Shown: positions 1 to 9,708 of the stretch, one piece after another
Numbering within the stretch: the stretch's first letter is position 1
Layout: each line of letters opens with the position of its first letter
Assembly (NCBI GenBank): GCA_947626345.1
Contig: CANQSF010000001.1
Span: 124,001 to 188,000 of the forward strand
Direction: 5' to 3'
DNA from: an uncultured Oscillospiraceae bacterium
GTDB taxonomy: Bacteria; Bacillota; Clostridia; Oscillospirales; Oscillospiraceae
Length of the DNA stretch: 64,000 nucleotides
Translations under genes and position numbers: made by a program
Notes under the pieces: generated by a model
Database searches by the model: none
What the model was told of the DNA's origin: nothing
Seen by the model: the letters and a program-made list of their open reading frames with translations, nothing else

Positions 1-383
1 GCGCCGTGGTGGATCTGAGCGAGCTGCGCCGGGCCAACGACGCTGTCCAGGCCCGGATGGACGCGGGGGAGGAGGGCCTTTCCAAGGCCACCTGGACCCA
101 GATCATCATGGGTATCACCAAGGCCTCCCTGGCCACCGAGAGCTTCCTGTCCGCCGCCTCCTTCCAGGAGACCACCCGGGTGCTCACCGACGCCGCCATC
201 AAGGGCAAGGTGGACCACCTGGTGGGCCTGAAGGAGAACGTGATCATCGGCAAGCTGATCCCCGCCGGCTCCGGACTGGAGATGTACCGGAACGTGGGGG
301 TGGAGACCGACGAGGAAAAGGCCGCCGAGGCGGAGGAGTATGTAGACCTGTCCGCCCTGGTGGGCCGCACCAACGCGCTGTAA
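1..383 (+). CDS. rpoC: DNA-directed RNA polymerase subunit beta' (3' end only)
   Basis: This is the C-terminal part of the RNA polymerase beta' subunit; the gene starts upstream of the window. The reading frame is open from base 3 and ends with TAA at 381-383. The segment [19 protein letters not shown], followed by [12 protein letters not shown] and [15 protein letters not shown], is the near-invariant C-terminal block of bacterial RpoC that helps close the enzyme and contacts omega. A hairpin with a T-run follows directly, so transcription of the rpoBC unit probably ends here. The identification is secure; only about 126 codons are visible. Confidence 0.97.
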   Translation, partial: AVVDLSELRRANDAVQARMDAGEEGLSKATWTQIIMGITKASLATESFLSAASFQETTRVLTDAAIKGKVDHLVGLKENVIIGKLIPAGSGLEMYRNVGVETDEEKAAEAEEYVDLSALVGRTNAL

Positions 384-396
384 ACGATCCTATCGC

Positions 397-432
397 CATC
401 CGCTCTGGGAACCCGGGGCGGATGCGCTTTTT
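397..432 (+). terminator. Rho-independent terminator after rpoC
   Basis: A 7-bp stem (CATCCGC at 397-403 with GCGGATG at 418-424) has further inner G-C pairs. It is followed by GCGC and a run of five T. Confidence 0.7.
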
Positions 433-447
433 CAACGGGAGGAGAAT

Positions 448-1773
448 ATGGACGAGCACAAGCTGGACAACAAACGCACCGTGCTGGTGGGGCTGGCCTT
501 CCTGTCCATCAGCGCTTTCTGGCAGATGTACGACAACGTGATCCCCAAGCTGCTCACCGGCACCTTCCACATGGGGGAGTCCCTGGCCGGGGCGGTGATG
601 GCGGCGGACAACGTGCTGGCGCTGTTTTTGCTGCCCTTTTTCGGGGGGCTGTCCGACAGGACGAACACAAAGCTGGGCCGTCGCACCCCCTATATCCTGG
701 CGGGCACCGCCTTCGCGGTGATCCTGATGAACCTGCTGCCGGCGCTGGACAACAGCTACGCCGCGGAGGCGTCCCCCTTCAAATTCGCCTCCTTCGTGGT
801 GACGCTGGGGCTGCTGCTCATCGCCATGGGCTCCTACCGCTCGCCTGCGGTGGCCCTGATGCCCGATGTGACGCCCAAGCCCCTGCGCAGCAAGGCCAAC
901 GCCATCATCAACCTGATGGGCGCCATAGGCGGCGTGATCTACCTGGCGGTGGCGGCGGTGCTCTATCCCAACTCCAAGGTGGAGGGGCTGGCCCATGTGA
1001 ACTATCAGCCCCTGTTTCTGGTGGTGTCCGCCCTGATGGCGGCGGCGGTGATCGTGCTGCTCGTCACCATCCGGGAGCCGAAGCTGGCCGCTGCAAACCA
1101 GGCGCTGGAGCGGGAGCACCCGGAGTGGAACCTGGCGGAGGACGACGGCAGCGGCAAGGAGACGCTGCCGAAGCCCGTCAAGCGCAGCCTGGGCTTTTTG
1201 CTGGCCTCCATCGCCCTGTGGTTCGTGGGCTACAATGGCGTTACCACCTGGTTCACCACCTATGTGGGCCAGGTGATGGGCCAGGGGCTGGGAGGCGCGT
1301 CGCTGTGCCTGATGGTGGCCACCGGCGGCGCCATCGTCTCCTACATACCCATCGGCATCCTGGCCTCCAGGGTGGGACGGAAAAAGACCATCCTGGCGGG
1401 GGTGGCGCTGCTGGCCGGCTGCTTTCTGGCCGGATATCTGCTCACCGTCCGCTCCAGCGCCATCACCCCGGTGATGTATATCTGCTTCGCCCTGGTGGGC
1501 CTGGCCTGGGCGGCCATCAACGTCAACTCCCTGCCCATGGTGGTGGAGATGTGCCGGGGCTCCGACGTGGGAAAGTTCACTGGCTACTACTATACCGCCT
1601 CCATGGCGGCCCAGGTGGCGACGCCCATCGCGGCCGGGTGGCTGCTGCAGCACGTGGGATACTGGACGCTGTTCCCCTACGCGGCGCTGTTCGCCGCGGG
1701 CAGCTTCGTGACCATGCTGTTCGTCCGCCACGGCGACGTCAAGCCGGAGAGAAAGAATGGCCCGGCCGCGTAG
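448..1773 (+). CDS. MFS transporter, GPH/SLC45-like
   Basis: A 441-residue integral membrane protein with about twelve hydrophobic segments. The loop after helix 2 carries GGLSDRTNTKLGRRTPY at about residues 66-82, the signature loop of major facilitator proteins; this version is typical of sugar:cation (GPH) and SLC45-type carriers. It probably imports a sugar or glycoside, but the substrate cannot be read from the sequence. The start is ATG 448 behind GGGAGGAG. It is the first of two genes lying between rpoC and rpsL, and the next gene begins 28 bases downstream, so the two are probably co-transcribed. Confidence 0.85.
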   Translation: MDEHKLDNKRTVLVGLAFLSISAFWQMYDNVIPKLLTGTFHMGESLAGAVMAADNVLALFLLPFFGGLSDRTNTKLGRRTPYILAGTAFAVILMNLLPALDNSYAAEASPFKFASFVVTLGLLLIAMGSYRSPAVALMPDVTPKPLRSKANAIINLMGAIGGVIYLAVAAVLYPNSKVEGLAHVNYQPLFLVVSALMAAAVIVLLVTIREPKLAAANQALEREHPEWNLAEDDGSGKETLPKPVKRSLGFLLASIALWFVGYNGVTTWFTTYVGQVMGQGLGGASLCLMVATGGAIVSYIPIGILASRVGRKKTILAGVALLAGCFLAGYLLTVRSSAITPVMYICFALVGLAWAAINVNSLPMVVEMCRGSDVGKFTGYYYTASMAAQVATPIAAGWLLQHVGYWTLFPYAALFAAGSFVTMLFVRHGDVKPERKNGPAA

Positions 1774-1801
1774 CGGACACCGGGACCGGGGAGGCAAGGA
1801 C

Positions 1802-2671
1802 ATGGTATATTGGCTGATCGGCATCGCGGCGGCGCTGGTACTGGCGCTCGTGCTGTGGTGCCTGGCGATCAAGCCCCGGCGGGGACAGCCGGGGTGGGAG
1901 GCGCTGGACGGCGTCCGCTACGCCCACCGGGGGCTGCACGACGTGGACGCCGGGCGGCCGGAGAACTCCCGGAGCGCCTTCCGGGCGGCGGCGGAGGCCG
2001 GCTTCGGGGCGGAGCTGGACGTGCACCTGATGGCGGACGGGGCCCTGGCGGTGGTCCACGACAGCGACCTGAAACGGGTGTGCGGCAAGATCGCCCGGAT
2101 CGAGGACCTGCGCCGGGAGGATCTGGCGGATTATCCCCTGCTGGGCAGCGGGGAGAGCATCCCCCTGCTGGAGGACGTGCTGGCGGTCTTTCAGGACCGG
2201 GGCCCGCTCATCATCGAGCTGAAGGCGGCCCGGGGGAACGCCGCCGTCCTCACCGACGCCGTGATGGAGCGGCTGAAGGACTGGAAGGGGACATACTGCC
2301 TGGAGAGCTTCCATCCGGCGGTGCTGGTCCGGCTGCGGAAGGCCTGGCCGGCGGTGCTGCGGGGGCAGCTGAGCCAGCGGTTCGGCCCGGGGGACCGGAC
2401 CGGCATGGGCCGGCCGGCGGACTGGGCCATGACCCATCTGCTGGTGTGCGCCCTGGGGCGGCCGGACTTCGTGGCCTATGACCACAGGAATGCCGATGAG
2501 CCCTCCCTGCGCCTTGCCCGGCGGCTCTGGCATGTCCACGAGGTGTACTGGACGGTCCGGGACCGGCAGACCATGCTCCGGCTGGAGGAGCAGGGGGGCA
2601 CGGTGATCTTTGAGAGGTTCGTGCCGGAGGGGCCTGCGGCGGCCCGCCGGGAGGGGCGCAGGAGCGAATAA
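1802..2671 (+). CDS. Glycerophosphodiester phosphodiesterase, membrane-anchored
   Basis: A GDPD-family enzyme of 289 residues that would hydrolyse glycerophosphodiesters to glycerol-3-phosphate and an alcohol. An N-terminal transmembrane helix (about residues 3-20) suggests a membrane-anchored catalytic domain. The family motifs are present: AHRG near residue 41, ENS, ELDVH with VVHD near residues 72-88, and a later IELK. I chose ATG 1802 because GGGGAGG lies just upstream and the protein then begins with its membrane helix. An in-frame ATG at 1757 would overlap the end of the transporter gene and has no good ribosome site. Confidence 0.88.
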   Translation: MVYWLIGIAAALVLALVLWCLAIKPRRGQPGWEALDGVRYAHRGLHDVDAGRPENSRSAFRAAAEAGFGAELDVHLMADGALAVVHDSDLKRVCGKIARIEDLRREDLADYPLLGSGESIPLLEDVLAVFQDRGPLIIELKAARGNAAVLTDAVMERLKDWKGTYCLESFHPAVLVRLRKAWPAVLRGQLSQRFGPGDRTGMGRPADWAMTHLLVCALGRPDFVAYDHRNADEPSLRLARRLWHVHEVYWTVRDRQTMLRLEEQGGTVIFERFVPEGPAAARREGRRSE

Positions 2672-2695
2672 TTCCCGTAGTATGGGGATTTTTGC

Positions 2696-2724
2696 TTGAC
2701 ACGTCCGGAATTTTCTGTTAGAAT
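2696..2724 (+). promoter_or_regulatory. Promoter of the str operon
   Basis: TTGACA at 2696-2701 and TAGAAT at 2719-2724 are separated by 17 bp, with a TG extension before the -10. It lies about 50 bases before rpsL. Confidence 0.85.
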
Positions 2725-2771
2725 CCTATTTTGCGTGATAGCGTAAATTTTCGAGGAAAGGAGGATAAAAT

Positions 2772-3185
2772 ATGCCTACTTTTAACCAGCTGGTCCGCAA
2801 AGGGCGCGAAAAGGTGACCTACAAGTCCACGTCCCCCGCCATGCAGAAGGGCCTGAACACCCTGAAGAACCGGGAGACCGACCTGAGCTCCCCCCAGAAG
2901 CGCGGCGTGTGCACGGCGGTGCGTACTTCCACCCCGAAGAAGCCCAACTCCGCTCTGCGGAAGATCGCCCGTGTGCGCTTGACCAACGGCTATGAGGTGA
3001 CCGCCTATATCCCCGGCATCGGCCACAACCTGCAGGAGCACTCCGTGGTGATGATCCGCGGCGGCCGTGTCAGGGACCTGCCCGGCGTGCGTTACCACAT
3101 CATCCGCGGCTCTCTGGACACCCAGGGCGTGGACGGCCGCCGTCAGGGCCGCTCCAAGTATGGCGCCAAGCGCCCCAAGAAGTAA
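2772..3185 (+). CDS. rpsL: 30S ribosomal protein S12
   Basis: Ribosomal protein S12, part of the decoding centre on the small subunit. It is 137 residues long, with the extra loop near residues 18-40 typical of clostridial S12. The conserved [11 protein letters not shown] (53-63) and [12 protein letters not shown] (98-109) blocks are present. The streptomycin-associated Lys of the first block (K57, E. coli K43 region) is kept. Position 101, equivalent to E. coli K88, is Arg rather than the usual Lys. First gene of the str operon, with an AAGGAGG ribosome site. Confidence 0.98.
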   Translation: MPTFNQLVRKGREKVTYKSTSPAMQKGLNTLKNRETDLSSPQKRGVCTAVRTSTPKKPNSALRKIARVRLTNGYEVTAYIPGIGHNLQEHSVVMIRGGRVRDLPGVRYHIIRGSLDTQGVDGRRQGRSKYGAKRPKK

Positions 3186-3195
3186 AAGCAGATCC

Positions 3196-3220
3196 CCAAC
3201 AGCGTCCCTGTTGGTTTCTA
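3196..3220 (+). other. Hairpin between rpsL and rpsG
   Basis: CCAACAG (3196-3202) and CTGTTGG (3208-3214) form a perfect 7-bp stem with a 5-base loop, followed by TTTC. It could act as a weak attenuator or as an mRNA processing or stability element. No function is shown by the sequence. Confidence 0.4.
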
Positions 3221-3319
3221 TATGATTTCGGTTCGTATGGGAACGTCAGGGCGCAAACGGAAGTCGAAAGACACTTTCGAGTACCGGTGAATTCATTTTT
3301 ATGAAGGAGGGAAGTTAAA

Positions 3320-3790
3320 GTGCCCAGAAGAGGTAACGTTCCCAAAAGAGAGATCTTGCCGGATCCTGTGTATCATTCTGTTCTGGTGACCAAGCTGGTC
3401 AACCAGATTATGCTGGACGGCAAGAAGGGCGTGGCCCAGAAGGTCGTGTACTCCGCCTTTGACATCATCAAGGAAAAGAGCGGCAAGGACCCCATGGAGG
3501 CCTATACCGAAGCCCTGAACAACATCATGCCCAGCCTGGAAGTGAAGGCCCGCCGCGTGGGCGGCGCCACCTACCAGGTGCCTATCGAGGTGCGCCCCGT
3601 CCGGCGGCAGACCCTGGGTCTGCGCTGGCTGGTGGGTTATGCCCGCAAGCGCGGCGAGAAGACCATGAAGGAAAAGCTCGCCGGCGAGATCATGGACGCC
3701 GCCAACAACACCGGCGCCGCCGTGAAGAAGCGCGAGGATACCCACAAGATGGCCGAGTCCAACAAGGCCTTCGCGCACTTCCGGTATTAA
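3320..3790 (+). CDS. rpsG: 30S ribosomal protein S7
   Basis: Ribosomal protein S7 (156 residues), a primary 16S rRNA binder that nucleates assembly of the 30S head. The N-terminal [17 protein letters not shown], the central [20 protein letters not shown] and the C-terminal [13 protein letters not shown] are classic S7 blocks. The start is GTG 3320 behind GAAGGAGGG. It lies 134 bases after rpsL and 24 bases before fusA. Confidence 0.98.
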   Translation: MPRRGNVPKREILPDPVYHSVLVTKLVNQIMLDGKKGVAQKVVYSAFDIIKEKSGKDPMEAYTEALNNIMPSLEVKARRVGGATYQVPIEVRPVRRQTLGLRWLVGYARKRGEKTMKEKLAGEIMDAANNTGAAVKKREDTHKMAESNKAFAHFRY

Positions 3791-3814
3791 TTTTCCCAGA
3801 AGGATCTAGATCGC

Positions 3815-5893
3815 ATGCCGAGAGAATATTCCCTTGAAAAAACCCGAAATATCGGCATAATGGCCCACATCGACGCGGGCAAGACCACCACCACCGAGCG
3901 GATCCTGTTCTACACCGGCGTCAACTACAAGCTGGGCGAGGTCCATGAGGGCAACGCCACCATGGACTGGATGGAGCAGGAGCAGGAGCGGGGCATCACC
4001 ATCACCAGCGCCGCCACCACCTGCCACTGGCGGGAGCATCGGATCAACATCATCGATACCCCGGGCCACGTGGACTTCACCGTGGAGGTGGAGCGCTCCC
4101 TGCGCGTGCTGGACGGCAGCGTGACCGTGCTGTGCGCCAAGGGCGGCGTGGAGCCCCAGACCGAGACCGTGTGGCGTCAGGCGGACAACTACAACGTCCC
4201 CCGTCTCATCTATGTCAACAAGATGGATATCACGGGCGCGGACTTCTACAACGTGGTGGACATGGTGAGGGATCGGCTCAAGTGCAACGCCGTCCCCATC
4301 CAGCTGCCCATCGGCAAGGAGGCCGACTTCCGCGGCATCATCGACCTGGTGGAGATGAAGGCGGACGTGTACTACGACGACCTGGGCAAGGACATGAAGG
4401 TGGAGGACATCCCCGCCGATATGCTGGCCCAGGCCAAGGAGTACCGGGAGAAGCTGATCGACGCCGCCTCCATGTTCTCCGACGATATCGCCATGCTGTA
4501 CCTGGAGGGGGAAGAGGTCCCGGCCGACATGATCCGCGCGGCGCTGCGGGAGGGCACCATCAGCGGCAAGCTGGTGTGCGTCACCTGCGGCACCAGCTAC
4601 CGCAACAAGGGCGTACAGAAGCTGCTGGACGCCATTGTGGATTTTTTGCCCTCGCCTCTGGACGTGCCCCCGGTGAAGGGGACCGACCCCAAGACCGACA
4701 AAGAGATCACCCGTGAATGCTCCGACGAGGCGCCCTTCTCGGCGCTGGCGTTCAAGATCATGACCGACCCCTATGTGGGCAAGCTGACCTTCGCCCGTGT
4801 CTATTCCGGCACGGCCACCGCAGGCTCCACGGTCATGAACTCCTCCAAGGGCAAGCGGGAGCGGCTGGCCCGCGTGCTTCTCATGCACGCCAACCACCGC
4901 CAGGATCTGGACACCATCTATTCCGGCGACATCGTGGCCCTGGTGGGTCTGAAAAACACCACCACCGGCGACACCCTTTCCGACGACAAGCATCAGATCG
5001 TGCTGGAGAGCATGGAATTCCCCGAGCCGGTGATTCGCGTGGCCATCGAGCCCAAGACCAAGGCCGGCGAGGAGAAGATGACCATCGCCCTGGCCAAGCT
5101 GGCGGAGGAGGACCCCACCTTCAAGGCGTATACCGACGAGGAGACGGGCCAGACCATCATCGCCGGCATGGGCGAGCTGCATCTGGAGATCATCGTGGAC
5201 AGGCTGCTGCGCGAGTTCCGCGTGGAGGCCAACGTGGGCAAGCCCCAGGTGTCCTACAAGGAGACCATCACCCGCCCGGCCACGGTGGACGTGCGCTACG
5301 CCCGCCAGACCGGCGGCAAGGGCCAGTTCGCCCAGGTCAAGCTGATGATCGAGCCCAACGAGTCCGGCAAGGGCTACGAGTTCGTGAACGCCGTCACCGG
5401 CGGCGCCATCCCCGGCGAGTTCATCCCTGCCATCGACCAGGGCATCCAGGGCGCTATGCTCTCGGGCACCGTGGCCGGTTACCCGGTTGTGGACGTGAAG
5501 GCCACCGTCCTGGACGGCCAGTTCCACGAGGTGGACTCCTCCGAGATGGCCTTCAAGATCTGCGGCAGCATGGCCTTCAAGGAGGCCTGCGAGAAGGCCG
5601 GCCCCACGCTGCTGGAGCCCATCATGAAGGTGGTGGTCACCACCCCCGAGGAATATATGGGCGACGTGATCGGCGACATCAACTCCCGCCGCGGCCAGAT
5701 CCAGGGCCAGGAGTTCCGCAACGGCGCCGTCATCATCGAGTGCAGCGTGCCCCTGTCCAGCATGTTCGGCTACGCCACCGATCTGCGCAGCAGGACCCAG
5801 GGACGGGCCAACTACTCCATGGAGCCCAGCCACTATATCGAGCTGCCCCAGGCCCTGCGGGAGAAGCTTGTCGGCTCCCGGCACAGGTCGTAA
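3815..5893 (+). CDS. fusA: Elongation factor G
   Basis: The translocation GTPase EF-G, 692 residues (normal length). The G1 motif [15 protein letters not shown] is near residues 17-31, followed by [11 protein letters not shown] (switch I), DTPGHVDFT (G3) and VNKMD (G4). The domain IV-V region ends with the conserved [18 protein letters not shown]. Together with rpsG and tuf it forms the classic str operon order. A separate promoter follows before tuf. Confidence 0.98.
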   Translation: MPREYSLEKTRNIGIMAHIDAGKTTTTERILFYTGVNYKLGEVHEGNATMDWMEQEQERGITITSAATTCHWREHRINIIDTPGHVDFTVEVERSLRVLDGSVTVLCAKGGVEPQTETVWRQADNYNVPRLIYVNKMDITGADFYNVVDMVRDRLKCNAVPIQLPIGKEADFRGIIDLVEMKADVYYDDLGKDMKVEDIPADMLAQAKEYREKLIDAASMFSDDIAMLYLEGEEVPADMIRAALREGTISGKLVCVTCGTSYRNKGVQKLLDAIVDFLPSPLDVPPVKGTDPKTDKEITRECSDEAPFSALAFKIMTDPYVGKLTFARVYSGTATAGSTVMNSSKGKRERLARVLLMHANHRQDLDTIYSGDIVALVGLKNTTTGDTLSDDKHQIVLESMEFPEPVIRVAIEPKTKAGEEKMTIALAKLAEEDPTFKAYTDEETGQTIIAGMGELHLEIIVDRLLREFRVEANVGKPQVSYKETITRPATVDVRYARQTGGKGQFAQVKLMIEPNESGKGYEFVNAVTGGAIPGEFIPAIDQGIQGAMLSGTVAGYPVVDVKATVLDGQFHEVDSSEMAFKICGSMAFKEACEKAGPTLLEPIMKVVVTTPEEYMGDVIGDINSRRGQIQGQEFRNGAVIIECSVPLSSMFGYATDLRSRTQGRANYSMEPSHYIELPQALREKLVGSRHRS

Positions 5894-5899
5894 AAAGGG

Positions 5900-5928
5900 T
5901 TGCAAATTTTCCCTGCATACTGTATAAT
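5900..5928 (+). promoter_or_regulatory. Promoter of tuf
   Basis: TTGCAA at 5900-5905 and TATAAT at 5923-5928 are separated by 17 bp. It starts just after the fusA stop, giving tuf its own transcription start inside the str operon. Confidence 0.75.
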
Positions 5929-5982
5929 CTCCTCAGACTTTGGACATCTATTATTTTCTACTATTTAGGAGGACAAAGCAAA

Positions 5983-7188
5983 ATGGCAAAGCAAATGTTC
6001 AACCGTACCAAGCCCCATGTGAACATCGGCACCATCGGCCACATCGACCACGGCAAGACCACCCTGACGGCGGCCATCACCAAGGTCCTGAACATGGCTG
6101 ACCCCACCGCTGCCGAATATACCGCTTACGATCAGATCGACAAGGCCCCCGAAGAGAAGGCCCGCGGCATCACGATCAACACCGCGCACGTCGAGTATCA
6201 GACCGAGGCCCGTCACTATGCCCACGTGGACTGCCCGGGCCACGCCGACTATATCAAGAACATGATCACCGGCGCTGCGCAGATGGACGGCGCTATCCTG
6301 GTCATCGCCGCCTCCGACGGCCCCATGGCTCAGACCCGTGAGCACCTGCTGCTGGCCCGCCAGGTGAACGTGCCCTACGTGCTGGTGTTCCTGAACAAGT
6401 GCGACCAGGTGGACGACCCCGAGCTGCTGGAGCTGGTCGAGATGGAAGTCCGCGAGCTGCTCAACGAGTACGGCTTCCCCGGCGACGACACCCCCATCAT
6501 CAAGGGCTCCGCTCTGGAGTGCCTGGTGAGCACCGAGACCGATCCTCACGCCCCCGTGTATGACTGCATCTGGGAGCTGATGAACGCTGTCGACACCTGG
6601 ATCAAGACCCCCGAGCGCGCCGCCGATAAGCCCTTCCTGATGCCCATCGAGGACGTGTTCACCATCTCCGGCCGCGGCACCGTCGTTACCGGCCGTGTGG
6701 AGCGTGGTCAGGTCAAGGTCGGCGACAAGGTGGAGATCGTCGGTATCCGCGAGACCCAGGAGACCGTCGTGACCGGCACCGAGATGTTCCACAAGACCCT
6801 GGAGTACGCCGAGGCCGGCGACAACGTGGGCTGCCTGCTGCGCGGCATCGACAAGAAGGCCGTCGTCCGCGGCCAGGTGCTGGCTGCTCCCAAGAGCATC
6901 CATCCCCACACCAAGTTCAAGGGCCAGGTCTACGTCCTCAGCAAGGATGAGGGCGGCCGTCACACCCCGTTCTTCAACAACTACCGTCCCCAGTTCTACT
7001 TCCGTACCACCGACGTGACCGGCGTCATCACCCTGCCCGAGGGCGTGGAGATGTGCATGCCCGGCGATAACGTGGACATGAACGTGGAACTGATCACCCC
7101 GATCGCCATCGAGGTCGGCCTGCGGTTCGCCATTCGTGAAGGCGGCCGTACCGTCGGCTCCGGCGTCGTCATCGAGGTCCAGGAGTAA
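5983..7188 (+). CDS. tuf: Elongation factor Tu
   Basis: EF-Tu, the GTPase that delivers aminoacyl-tRNA to the ribosome; 401 residues. GHIDHGKTT (19-27) is the P-loop. [24 protein letters not shown] and NKCD follow in order, and domains 2-3 carry [14 protein letters not shown] and [21 protein letters not shown]. The start is ATG 5983 after TAGGAGGACAAAGC. The open frame extends far upstream, but only because the region lacks stops in this frame inside fusA. It has its own promoter and ends in a strong terminator. Confidence 0.98.
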   Translation: MAKQMFNRTKPHVNIGTIGHIDHGKTTLTAAITKVLNMADPTAAEYTAYDQIDKAPEEKARGITINTAHVEYQTEARHYAHVDCPGHADYIKNMITGAAQMDGAILVIAASDGPMAQTREHLLLARQVNVPYVLVFLNKCDQVDDPELLELVEMEVRELLNEYGFPGDDTPIIKGSALECLVSTETDPHAPVYDCIWELMNAVDTWIKTPERAADKPFLMPIEDVFTISGRGTVVTGRVERGQVKVGDKVEIVGIRETQETVVTGTEMFHKTLEYAEAGDNVGCLLRGIDKKAVVRGQVLAAPKSIHPHTKFKGQVYVLSKDEGGRHTPFFNNYRPQFYFRTTDVTGVITLPEGVEMCMPGDNVDMNVELITPIAIEVGLRFAIREGGRTVGSGVVIEVQE

Positions 7189-7200
7189 TCCGGAACGCCA

Positions 7201-7232
7201 AACTCCCGCGGCTGCTGCCGCGGGAGTTTTTT
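7201..7232 (+). terminator. Terminator of the str operon
   Basis: A perfect G-C rich stem (ACTCCCGCGGC with GCCGCGGGAGT) around TGCT is followed by TTTTTT. It lies between tuf and the convergent DUF4830 gene. Confidence 0.9.
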
Positions 7233-7254
7233 CGATTCTCACCTCTTGCGATGT

Positions 7255-7701
7255 TCATTTCAGCCCTACCATAAAGCCGTTCATGTTGGTGGAGTGGATG
7301 TCCCCGCCGATGACCCTGCTCTTGAAGACGTACAGCTCCGCCAGAACGGTCTGCTCCTTGTCCGGGTAGTTGGTCACCGGGTAGGTGTAAAGCTCGCAGC
7401 TGCGGCCGGCGTATTCCGCCAGGTCGTAGCCCTGCTGGCGCTGCAGGCGGTTGTAGCTGTCGAAGACGTCGTTGAACTGCTCCGGGATCAGGATCTGCTG
7501 GCACTGCTCGCCGGCAAGATCCACCTCCCAGCCGCACTCCCGGAGGAAGTCGGCGCGCTTTTCCGCGGTGGAGACGTTCTCCCGGCTCAGCAGCTTCACC
7601 CCGCCCACGGAGCTGCCCACCGCCAGCAGCACCGCCAGCAGGGCCAGCGCGCTCAGGGCCACCAGGAATGTCTTCGTCTTTTGTGTCAAACACTTTTTCA
7701 T
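7255..7701 (-). CDS. DUF4830 domain protein, membrane-anchored
   Basis: A 148-residue protein with one N-terminal membrane helix or signal anchor (about residues 11-29) and an extracytoplasmic domain. The C-terminal half, with YNRLQRQQGYDLAEY, YTYPVTNYP and LYVFKSRVIGGDIHS, matches what I know of DUF4830, a small Clostridia family of unknown function. The gene converges on tuf. It is divergent from the pseudouridine synthase gene, with only 34 bases between their starts. The ribosome site is weak. Confidence 0.75.
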   Translation of the reverse strand: MKKCLTQKTKTFLVALSALALLAVLLAVGSSVGGVKLLSRENVSTAEKRADFLRECGWEVDLAGEQCQQILIPEQFNDVFDSYNRLQRQQGYDLAEYAGRSCELYTYPVTNYPDKEQTVLAELYVFKSRVIGGDIHSTNMNGFMVGLK

Positions 7702-7735
7702 GGTACAGCCTATTCGGAAGGGAGGCGGGGTATGT

Positions 7736-8455
7736 ATGGAACTTGAGCGCCTGGACAGGATCCTGGCCGGCAGCGGCCGATATACCCGCTCTCAGGCCAG
7801 GGCGGTCATCGCCGCCGGGGCCGTTACCGTGGACGGCGTGCCGGTGCGCCGGCCGGAGGCGAAGGTGAGCCGCGCCTCGGCGGTGCAGGCGGAGGGCCGG
7901 GACGTGGATACGGACCGGTTCGTATATTATATGATGAACAAGCCCGCCGGGTATCTGTCCTCCACCGAGGACGGAGCGTATCCCGCCGTCACCGGGCTGC
8001 TGCCGCCGGAGCTGCGGGCCCGGGGCCTGTTTCCCGTGGGACGGCTGGACGCGGACGTGACGGGTCTGCTGCTGCTCACCGACGATGGCACCTTGGCCCA
8101 CCGGATCGCCGCGCCCCGCTCGGCGGTGCCCAAGACCTATGAGGTGCTGGCGGATGGCCCCATGACGGCGGAGCACGCCGCGCTTTTGGCGGCGGGCGTG
8201 ACCATGCCGGACGGCACGGCATACCGCCCGGCGGTGCTGGAGACAGACGACGCCGACCCCTGCCGCTGCCGCGTGACGGTCACGGAGGGGCGCTTTCACG
8301 AGGTGAAAAACCTCATCGCAGCCTGCGGCCGGCGGGTGACGGCCATGAGCCGCCGCTCCGTGGGCGCCCTGGTATTGGACAAAATGCTGATGCCCGGCGG
8401 CATCAAAAAGCTCACGGAAGAGGAGATCAGCCGGGTTTTTCGTGATTTTATATAA
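7736..8455 (+). CDS. RsuA/RluB-family pseudouridine synthase
   Basis: A 239-residue rRNA pseudouridine synthase. An N-terminal S4-type RNA-binding region (LDRILAGSGRYTRSQARAVI, residues 4-23) is followed by the catalytic domain with GRLDADVTGLLLLT, which contains the active-site Asp. The C-terminal GRFHEVKNLI and SVGALVLD are typical of the RsuA group, which modifies 16S U516 in E. coli; the exact target here is not certain. ATG 7736 follows GGAAGGGAGG. The longer open frame upstream overlaps the divergent gene and is not used. Confidence 0.9.
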   Translation: MELERLDRILAGSGRYTRSQARAVIAAGAVTVDGVPVRRPEAKVSRASAVQAEGRDVDTDRFVYYMMNKPAGYLSSTEDGAYPAVTGLLPPELRARGLFPVGRLDADVTGLLLLTDDGTLAHRIAAPRSAVPKTYEVLADGPMTAEHAALLAAGVTMPDGTAYRPAVLETDDADPCRCRVTVTEGRFHEVKNLIAACGRRVTAMSRRSVGALVLDKMLMPGGIKKLTEEEISRVFRDFI

Positions 8456-8537
8456 GGAATTTGATAATAATTGTGCATCCTGGGGAATATTTGTGACAAA
8501 GCGGTAAAAAAGTTTACAAAAAAAGCGCTGTTTTCTG

Positions 8538-8566
8538 TTGCAATATGACGGCAAATGTTATACAAT
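8538..8566 (+). promoter_or_regulatory. Promoter of the PucR-type regulator gene
   Basis: TTGCAA at 8538-8543 and TACAAT at 8561-8566 are separated by 17 bp, in an AT-rich stretch about 30 bases before the start codon. Confidence 0.6.
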
Positions 8567-8597
8567 AGGCGCACGTATAATGTGGGGGTAAGAGCAT

Positions 8598-9686
8598 ATG
8601 TCGAGCCGAATTTTTCAAAGTGTGATCCAGCAGATGAAGGACGCCACCAAGCGCTGCTTCGGCGTGGTGGATGAGCAGGGCAATGTGATCGCATCCAGCG
8701 ACCTGAGCCTGATGGGATTCTCCATCGGGGACGTGCGGGCGGCCGCCCAGGAGGCCGGAACGGAGCTGTTCGTGGCGGCGGGGCGCACCTGCCGTGTGAT
8801 CGGCGCCAGCGGCAGGGGACTGTACGTGGCCTTCGTGGACGGGCAGGACGAGGTGGCGCGCAGCATCTGCATCCTGGTCTCCGTGGCGATGTCCGAGGCC
8901 AAGAACAGCTATGACGACAAGCACGACACCACGACCTTTGTCAAGAACATCATCTCCGACAACATCCTGCCCGGGGACGTGTATGTCCGGGCCAAGGAGC
9001 TGGGCTTCAACGCCGAGATGCCCCGGGGCGTGTTCGTGGTGCGGCAGAACGCCGGCGCGGAGATGGCGGTGCTGGAGTATCTGCAGGGACTGTTCCCCGC
9101 CCGGGACAGGGACTTCGTGCTGAGCATGAACGAGCGGGACATCGTCATCATCCGGGAGCTGCAGCCGGGCTTTGACGCGGCGGAGCTGGAACGCACGGCC
9201 CAGCAGATCCAGCGCAGCCTGGAGCAGGAGATGGGCATCCACTGCGTGGTGGGCATCGGCTCGCCGGTGCTGCACCTGCGGGAGCTGGCCGACCGCTACA
9301 AGGAGGCCGAGACTGCCATCGAGGTGGGCAAGGTCTTTGAGAACGACCAGACCGTCATCAGCTACGAGAGCCTGGGCATCGGGCGCATCATCTATCAGCT
9401 GCCCACCACCCTGTGCGAGATGTTCCTCAACGAGGTGTTCAAAAAGAGCCCCATCGAGAGCCTGGACCAGGAGACGCTCTACACCATCAACAAGTTCTTC
9501 GAGAACAATCTGAACGTGTCGGAGACCAGCCGGAAGCTGTTCGTGCACCGGAACACCCTGGTGTACCGGCTGGAGAAGATCAAGAAGCTCACGGGCCTTG
9601 ATCTGCGGGAATTCGACCACGCCATCGTGTTCAAGGTGGCGCTGATGGTCAAGCAGTATCTGGATTCCCAGAACACGCGGTTCTGA
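8598..9686 (+). CDS. PucR/CdaR-type transcriptional regulator
   Basis: A 362-residue regulator. The C-terminal 65 residues (KFFENNLNVSETSRKLFVHR, then NTLVYRLEKIKKLTGLDLRE) are a PucR-type helix-turn-helix. The middle resembles the degenerate GGDEF-like domain of CdaR proteins. The N-terminal 100 residues look like a small-molecule sensor domain (FGVVDEQGNVIASSDLSLMG). No signal peptide or membrane helix is visible. It directly precedes ftsE by 22 bases, so it may be co-transcribed with the division genes, but its ligand is unknown. Confidence 0.82.
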   Translation: MSSRIFQSVIQQMKDATKRCFGVVDEQGNVIASSDLSLMGFSIGDVRAAAQEAGTELFVAAGRTCRVIGASGRGLYVAFVDGQDEVARSICILVSVAMSEAKNSYDDKHDTTTFVKNIISDNILPGDVYVRAKELGFNAEMPRGVFVVRQNAGAEMAVLEYLQGLFPARDRDFVLSMNERDIVIIRELQPGFDAAELERTAQQIQRSLEQEMGIHCVVGIGSPVLHLRELADRYKEAETAIEVGKVFENDQTVISYESLGIGRIIYQLPTTLCEMFLNEVFKKSPIESLDQETLYTINKFFENNLNVSETSRKLFVHRNTLVYRLEKIKKLTGLDLREFDHAIVFKVALMVKQYLDSQNTRF

Positions 9687-9708
9687 TTTGGCGGAGGAAC
9701 CTGATCCC

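Noticed and set aside
3806..5905. A 699-codon open frame on the minus strand across fusA
   Set aside because: It is antisense to a perfect EF-G gene, has a repetitive His/Gly/Ala/Leu composition and no ribosome site. The G+C bias of the host makes such shadows common; the same applies to the long antisense frames over smc, leuS, pheT and tuf.
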